IMG/VR virus record: IMGVR_UViG_3300036980_000246
Location: 1-30,579 of that record
DNA length: 30,579 nucleotides
DNA from: a virus
Reading direction: 5' to 3' (one strand)
The notes beneath the pieces are model-generated. The model saw only the letters and a list, made by a program, of their open reading frames with translations, made no database searches and was not told where the DNA came from. This document shows positions 29,145 through 30,579 of this stretch, piece by piece. Both the position numbers and the translations under genes were made by a program. How positions within the stretch are numbered: position 1 is the first letter of the stretch; each line of letters begins with the position of its first letter.

Positions 29145-29192
29145 CATGGATGTGTTATCCATGCTGATGAGCCACAGAATGGCGAAACGTTT
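29138..29192 (+). ncRNA. Hammerhead ribozyme HHR-1 (type III)
   Basis: All parts of a type III hammerhead are present. Stem III: AAACGT (29138-29143) pairs with ACGTTT (29187-29192), 6 bp including the A15.1-U16.1 pair. Cleavage triplet GTA, with cleavage predicted after A29144. Stem I: CATGGAT (29145-29151) pairs with ATCCATG (29157-29163), 7 bp, loop GTGTT. Core CTGATGA (29164-29170). Stem II: GCCA (29171-29174) with TGGC (29180-29183), loop CAGAA. Core GAAA (29184-29187). Every helix is perfectly paired and every core base fits the consensus. It precedes the ATG at 29206. Confidence 0.92.
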
Positions 29193-29205
29193 AAAACTAT
29201 TTATC

Positions 29206-29400
29206 ATGACATCAATTATCAACAAGGTTAACGAAATTACAAACGATAACTTCACTAAGCTAGTTAAAGCTAGAAAAAATGCGGGAGCCTGCTTCTTAAT
29301 AGTAGCACTAGCAAATGGAGGCGCTATTTATGGAAGCTACACATCAAGTGCAGTGTATTACATAAACGAAATAGGCGATGCATTCGGATTTAGAAGGTAG
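29206..29400 (+). CDS. Small protein with one hydrophobic segment, 64 aa
   Basis: The frame is open from 29017, but I start it at ATG 29206 ('MTSIINKVNEITNDNFTKLV') because the upstream 63 codons overlay the hammerhead HHR-1 and structured leader, and because the bases before this ATG (AAAACTATTTATC) resemble the leaders before the next two post-ribozyme genes. The 64-residue protein has a basic helix (KARKNAG), one hydrophobic stretch ('ACFLIVALANGGAIYG', about 28-43) and ends 'YYINEIGDAFGFRR'. Likely a small membrane-associated early protein; no family recognised. Its TAG stop shares its G with stem I of HHR-2. Confidence 0.65.
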   Translation: MTSIINKVNEITNDNFTKLVKARKNAGACFLIVALANGGAIYGSYTSSAVYYINEIGDAFGFRR

Positions 29401-29449
29401 GTTAACTGATGAGTCCTAAATGGACGAAATGCCGTGAGGCATCTTAACC
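29400..29449 (+). ncRNA. Hammerhead ribozyme HHR-2 (type I)
   Basis: A complete type I hammerhead. Stem I: GGTTAA (29400-29405) with TTAACC (29444-29449), 6 bp. Core CTGATGA (29406-29412). Stem II: GTCC (29413-29416) with GGAC (29422-29425), loop TAAAT. GAAA (29426-29429). Stem III: ATGCC (29429-29433) with GGCAT (29438-29442), loop GTGA (a GNRA tetraloop). Cleavage base C29443, so cleavage falls between 29443 and 29444, 22 bases before the next ATG. The first G of stem I is the G of the preceding gene's TAG. All helices are perfect. Confidence 0.95.
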
Positions 29450-29465
29450 AATAAACATATTTAAC

Positions 29466-29591
29466 ATGAACATTTTTGAAAAAGTTTTAGTAGCATCGCT
29501 TACCACGTTATTCGTGGCAGGATTTGTAAGAGTAGTAATCGGAGTATTAACGGGAGAGTGCTCCAACATAACGTTTGGAATTTATGGGTAG
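29466..29591 (+). CDS. Small membrane peptide, 41 aa
   Basis: ATG 29466 gives 'MNIFEKVLVASLTTLFVAGF' then 'VRVVIGVLTGECSNITFGIY' G. Residues 7-29 form one hydrophobic helix. The start lies 22 bases after the predicted HHR-2 cleavage site, preceded by ATATTTAAC. It overlaps the next gene (29584) by 8 bases. Too short for family recognition; single-pass membrane peptides are common among early phage genes. Confidence 0.6.
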   Translation: MNIFEKVLVASLTTLFVAGFVRVVIGVLTGECSNITFGIYG

Positions 29592-29661
29592 TAACTTAAA
29601 AGACATCGGGCTTTGCCTATTACTATGGGCAGTATTTATAACTTTAATATCTATAATATGA
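29584..29661 (+). CDS. Tiny membrane peptide, 25 aa
   Basis: ATG 29584, inside the end of the 41-residue gene, gives 'MGSNLKDIGLCLLLWAVFIT' then LISII: a single hydrophobic helix (about 9-25). The ATGA at 29658-29661 links it to the next start. Overlaps on both sides, in the style of translational coupling, and the hydrophobic character support it; its size makes it uncertain. Confidence 0.45.
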   Translation: MGSNLKDIGLCLLLWAVFITLISII

Positions 29662-29795
29662 ACAAAGAAATCTTATATAGTCTAGAAGGCTATCCAATTA
29701 ACCCTAAACTATACGGTCATTGGAACAAGTTAACACAGAGCGAAAAGAATAACTTGTATGCAAGGTACGTATTTCTATGCGAACAAGAGAGGTAG
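29658..29795 (+). CDS. Small unknown protein, 45 aa
   Basis: Started at ATG 29658, the first base of an ATGA overlap with the previous stop ('MNKEILYSLEGYPINPKLYG' then 'HWNKLTQSEKNNLYARYVFL' and CEQER). The frame is open from 29613, but the coupled ATG is preferred. Soluble, helical second half. The stop is TAG at 29793-29795, whose G is the first base of HHR-3 stem I. No family recognised. Confidence 0.6.
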   Translation: MNKEILYSLEGYPINPKLYGHWNKLTQSEKNNLYARYVFLCEQER

Positions 29796-29844
29796 GTTAA
29801 CTGACGAGATCTAAATGATCGAAACTCCTTCGGGAGTCTTAACC
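29795..29844 (+). ncRNA. Hammerhead ribozyme HHR-3 (type I)
   Basis: A complete type I hammerhead. Stem I: GGTTAA (29795-29800) with TTAACC (29839-29844). Core CTGACGA (29801-29807, N7 = C as allowed). Stem II: GATC (29808-29811) with GATC (29817-29820), loop TAAAT. GAAA (29821-29824). Stem III: ACTCC (29824-29828) with GGAGT (29833-29837), loop TTCG (a stable UUCG tetraloop). Cleavage base C29838, cut before 29839, 22 bases ahead of ATG 29861. Stem I and the stem II loop are identical to HHR-2 while stems II and III differ with base-pair-preserving changes. Confidence 0.95.
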
Positions 29845-29860
29845 ATTAAATATATTTAAG

Positions 29861-30067
29861 ATGAAAGATTCATTGGCTTTATTATCCACCATAGACGTGG
29901 AAAGATTTTATGTGTGCTCGGTTTGGGAGCGCGAGGTGACCTTGCAAGGGATTGTAAGTACAGACCTGATACAATACTGCAAGGGATTGGGTGTTGAGGA
30001 ATTTACAGTGAGTGACCTTGGTCATTTAAAGGCAGAGATTGGTAAACTTAAAATAGTACTAACATAA
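29861..30067 (+). CDS. Small unknown protein, 68 aa
   Basis: First gene after HHR-3. ATG 29861 gives 'MKDSLALLSTIDVERFYVCS' then 'VWEREVTLQGIVSTDLIQYC', a mixed alpha/beta soluble protein ending 'AEIGKLKIVLT'. The 22-base leader, starting at the predicted cleavage site and ending ATATTTAAG, matches that of the gene after HHR-2 at 19 of 22 positions. Its stop TAA shares the A with the next ATG (TAATG). No family recognised; the 'W-REVTLQG----LI-Y' pattern suggests a small phage accessory protein. Confidence 0.65.
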   Translation: MKDSLALLSTIDVERFYVCSVWEREVTLQGIVSTDLIQYCKGLGVEEFTVSDLGHLKAEIGKLKIVLT

Positions 30068-30252
30068 TGAAAAAGTCAATCTATCAGCACATCAACGAGG
30101 CGTACAAGGACGAGGTTCCTACATTAGAGCAAGTGACCGCAATTATTAAGGAGAATGCTCCTAGCATATCGTCTCCCGATCAATCGTTTGATGAGACCGT
30201 ACTATCAATTTACAATAACTATAAAAACTTTATCGCATCATGGACAAAATAG
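30067..30252 (+). CDS. Small unknown protein, 61 aa
   Basis: ATG 30067, overlapping the previous stop (TAATG), gives 'MKKSIYQHINEAYKDEVPTL' then 'EQVTAIIKENAPSISSPDQS' and a helical end 'YNNYKNFIASWTK'. Soluble, helical and acidic in part. It overlaps the next gene by 13 bases. No family recognised. Confidence 0.6.
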   Translation: MKKSIYQHINEAYKDEVPTLEQVTAIIKENAPSISSPDQSFDETVLSIYNNYKNFIASWTK

Positions 30253-30437
30253 AACAAGCGAAGGCTATACTTAGAGAGGCAGGTTACTTTGTAGATAACC
30301 TATGGCACATCGACGATGTAAAAAATAATCACGAGTGCACAGACGATGAGGCTTATGACATACTAGAACAAGCCCTGACTAGTGATTGGATTACAGAACA
30401 AATATTCAGCGAGATAGATGATACTACAAAAATATAG
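30240..30437 (+). CDS. Small acidic protein, 65 aa
   Basis: ATG 30240 gives 'MDKIEQAKAILREAGYFVDN' then 'LWHIDDVKNNHECTDDEAYD' and 'ILEQALTSDWITEQIFSEID'. The 'AK-IL-EAGYFVDNLWHIDDV----CTD-EAYDIL--AL' pattern is typical of small proteins widely seen in phages of Bacteroidota; function unknown. It overlaps the upstream gene by 13 bases and the next gene by 20 bases. Confidence 0.68.
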   Translation: MDKIEQAKAILREAGYFVDNLWHIDDVKNNHECTDDEAYDILEQALTSDWITEQIFSEIDDTTKI

Positions 30438-30579
30438 ACGGCAGTTAAGCGACAAGACAGTAACGGTTGACCACGGTGGTCAGCCGTTCTTTATACCTAA
30501 CACATTCGAGCACTACATACTAGAGAATGACCTAGTGGAGATAGACATACCGAATTGGTTCTTAGATAAGCACAGAGAT
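30418..30579 (+). CDS. Partial unknown protein running off the right edge (54 aa visible)
   Basis: ATG 30418, inside the end of the preceding gene, opens a frame to the window end: 'MILQKYRRQLSDKTVTVDHG' then 'GQPFFIPNTFEHYILENDLV' and so on. The reading frame stays open for 54 codons with no stop. A 12-bp inverted repeat (30462-30488) lies inside its early codons. No family recognised. Confidence 0.55.
   Translation, partial: MILQKYRRQLSDKTVTVDHGGQPFFIPNTFEHYILENDLVEIDIPNWFLDKHRD
30462..30488 (+). repeat. Near-perfect 12-bp hairpin inside the last visible gene
   Basis: AACGGTTGACCA (30462-30473) pairs with TGGTCAGCCGTT (30477-30488), with a single G-U pair and a CGG loop, followed by a short U-rich stretch. 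It sits within codons of the partial gene at 30418-30579 and may slow transcription or shield RNA. Confidence 0.6.

Noticed and set aside
29017-29205. N-terminal extension of the 64-aa gene (frame open from 29017)
   Set aside because: It overlays a perfect type III hammerhead and a structured leader; the ATG at 29206 has a leader like those of the other post-ribozyme genes.
1-30579. tRNA genes, CRISPR arrays, insertion sequences
   Set aside because: No cloverleaf, regularly spaced repeat-spacer pattern or transposase was found on reading both strands.

Overview
The window is part of a tailed-phage genome. Its head genes resemble those of crAss-like and related podoviruses, and it probably infects a member of the Bacteroidota. 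The host call rests on repeated TAnnTTTG promoter boxes, A/T-rich start regions without Shine-Dalgarno sites (several genes begin AATCAAATG), and a BspA/DUF285 adhesin-like protein. No tRNA, rRNA, CRISPR array, integrase or polymerase is visible. Family names are from memory and were not searched.

Bases 1-24,996 and 25,499-28,097 are read from the minus strand, so transcription runs right to left. From right to left the order is: a two-gene unit (28,097-27,787); groEL, an unknown gene and groES; a block of very small basic genes with an HNH endonuclease; small structural and membrane genes; a lysis cassette (membrane proteins, a DUF5675/L,D-transpeptidase-like enzyme and a unimolecular spanin); a tail-fibre block with two fibres sharing an N-terminal module plus a 1012-residue BspA-like protein; then packaging and head genes (possible small terminase, TerL, GIY-YIG endonuclease, portal, head fibre, scaffold, major capsid), connector proteins, and the start of a tail 'muzzle' protein cut by the left edge. 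A lone plus-strand gene for a small winged-helix-like protein (25,038-25,502) starts from a perfect palindrome that holds two back-to-back promoter boxes.

Bases 28,098-29,137 hold no convincing gene. This is the divergence zone: a helically phased array of twelve exact ATGTAA/TTACAT words, operator-like dyads, and a plus-strand promoter near 28,922-28,953. It looks like a replication origin, a control region, or both.

The most striking part is 28,958-30,579 on the plus strand. A run of very small unknown genes is punctuated by three complete hammerhead ribozymes: one type III at 29,138-29,192 and two type I at 29,400-29,449 and 29,795-29,844. In both type I copies the G of the preceding TAG stop is the first base of stem I, and the cleavage site lies exactly 22 nt before the next ATG. 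If active, they would cut one transcript into a structured leader RNA of about 185 nt and a series of mRNAs with ribozyme-defined ends. The first of these mRNAs would carry a hammerhead core at both ends.
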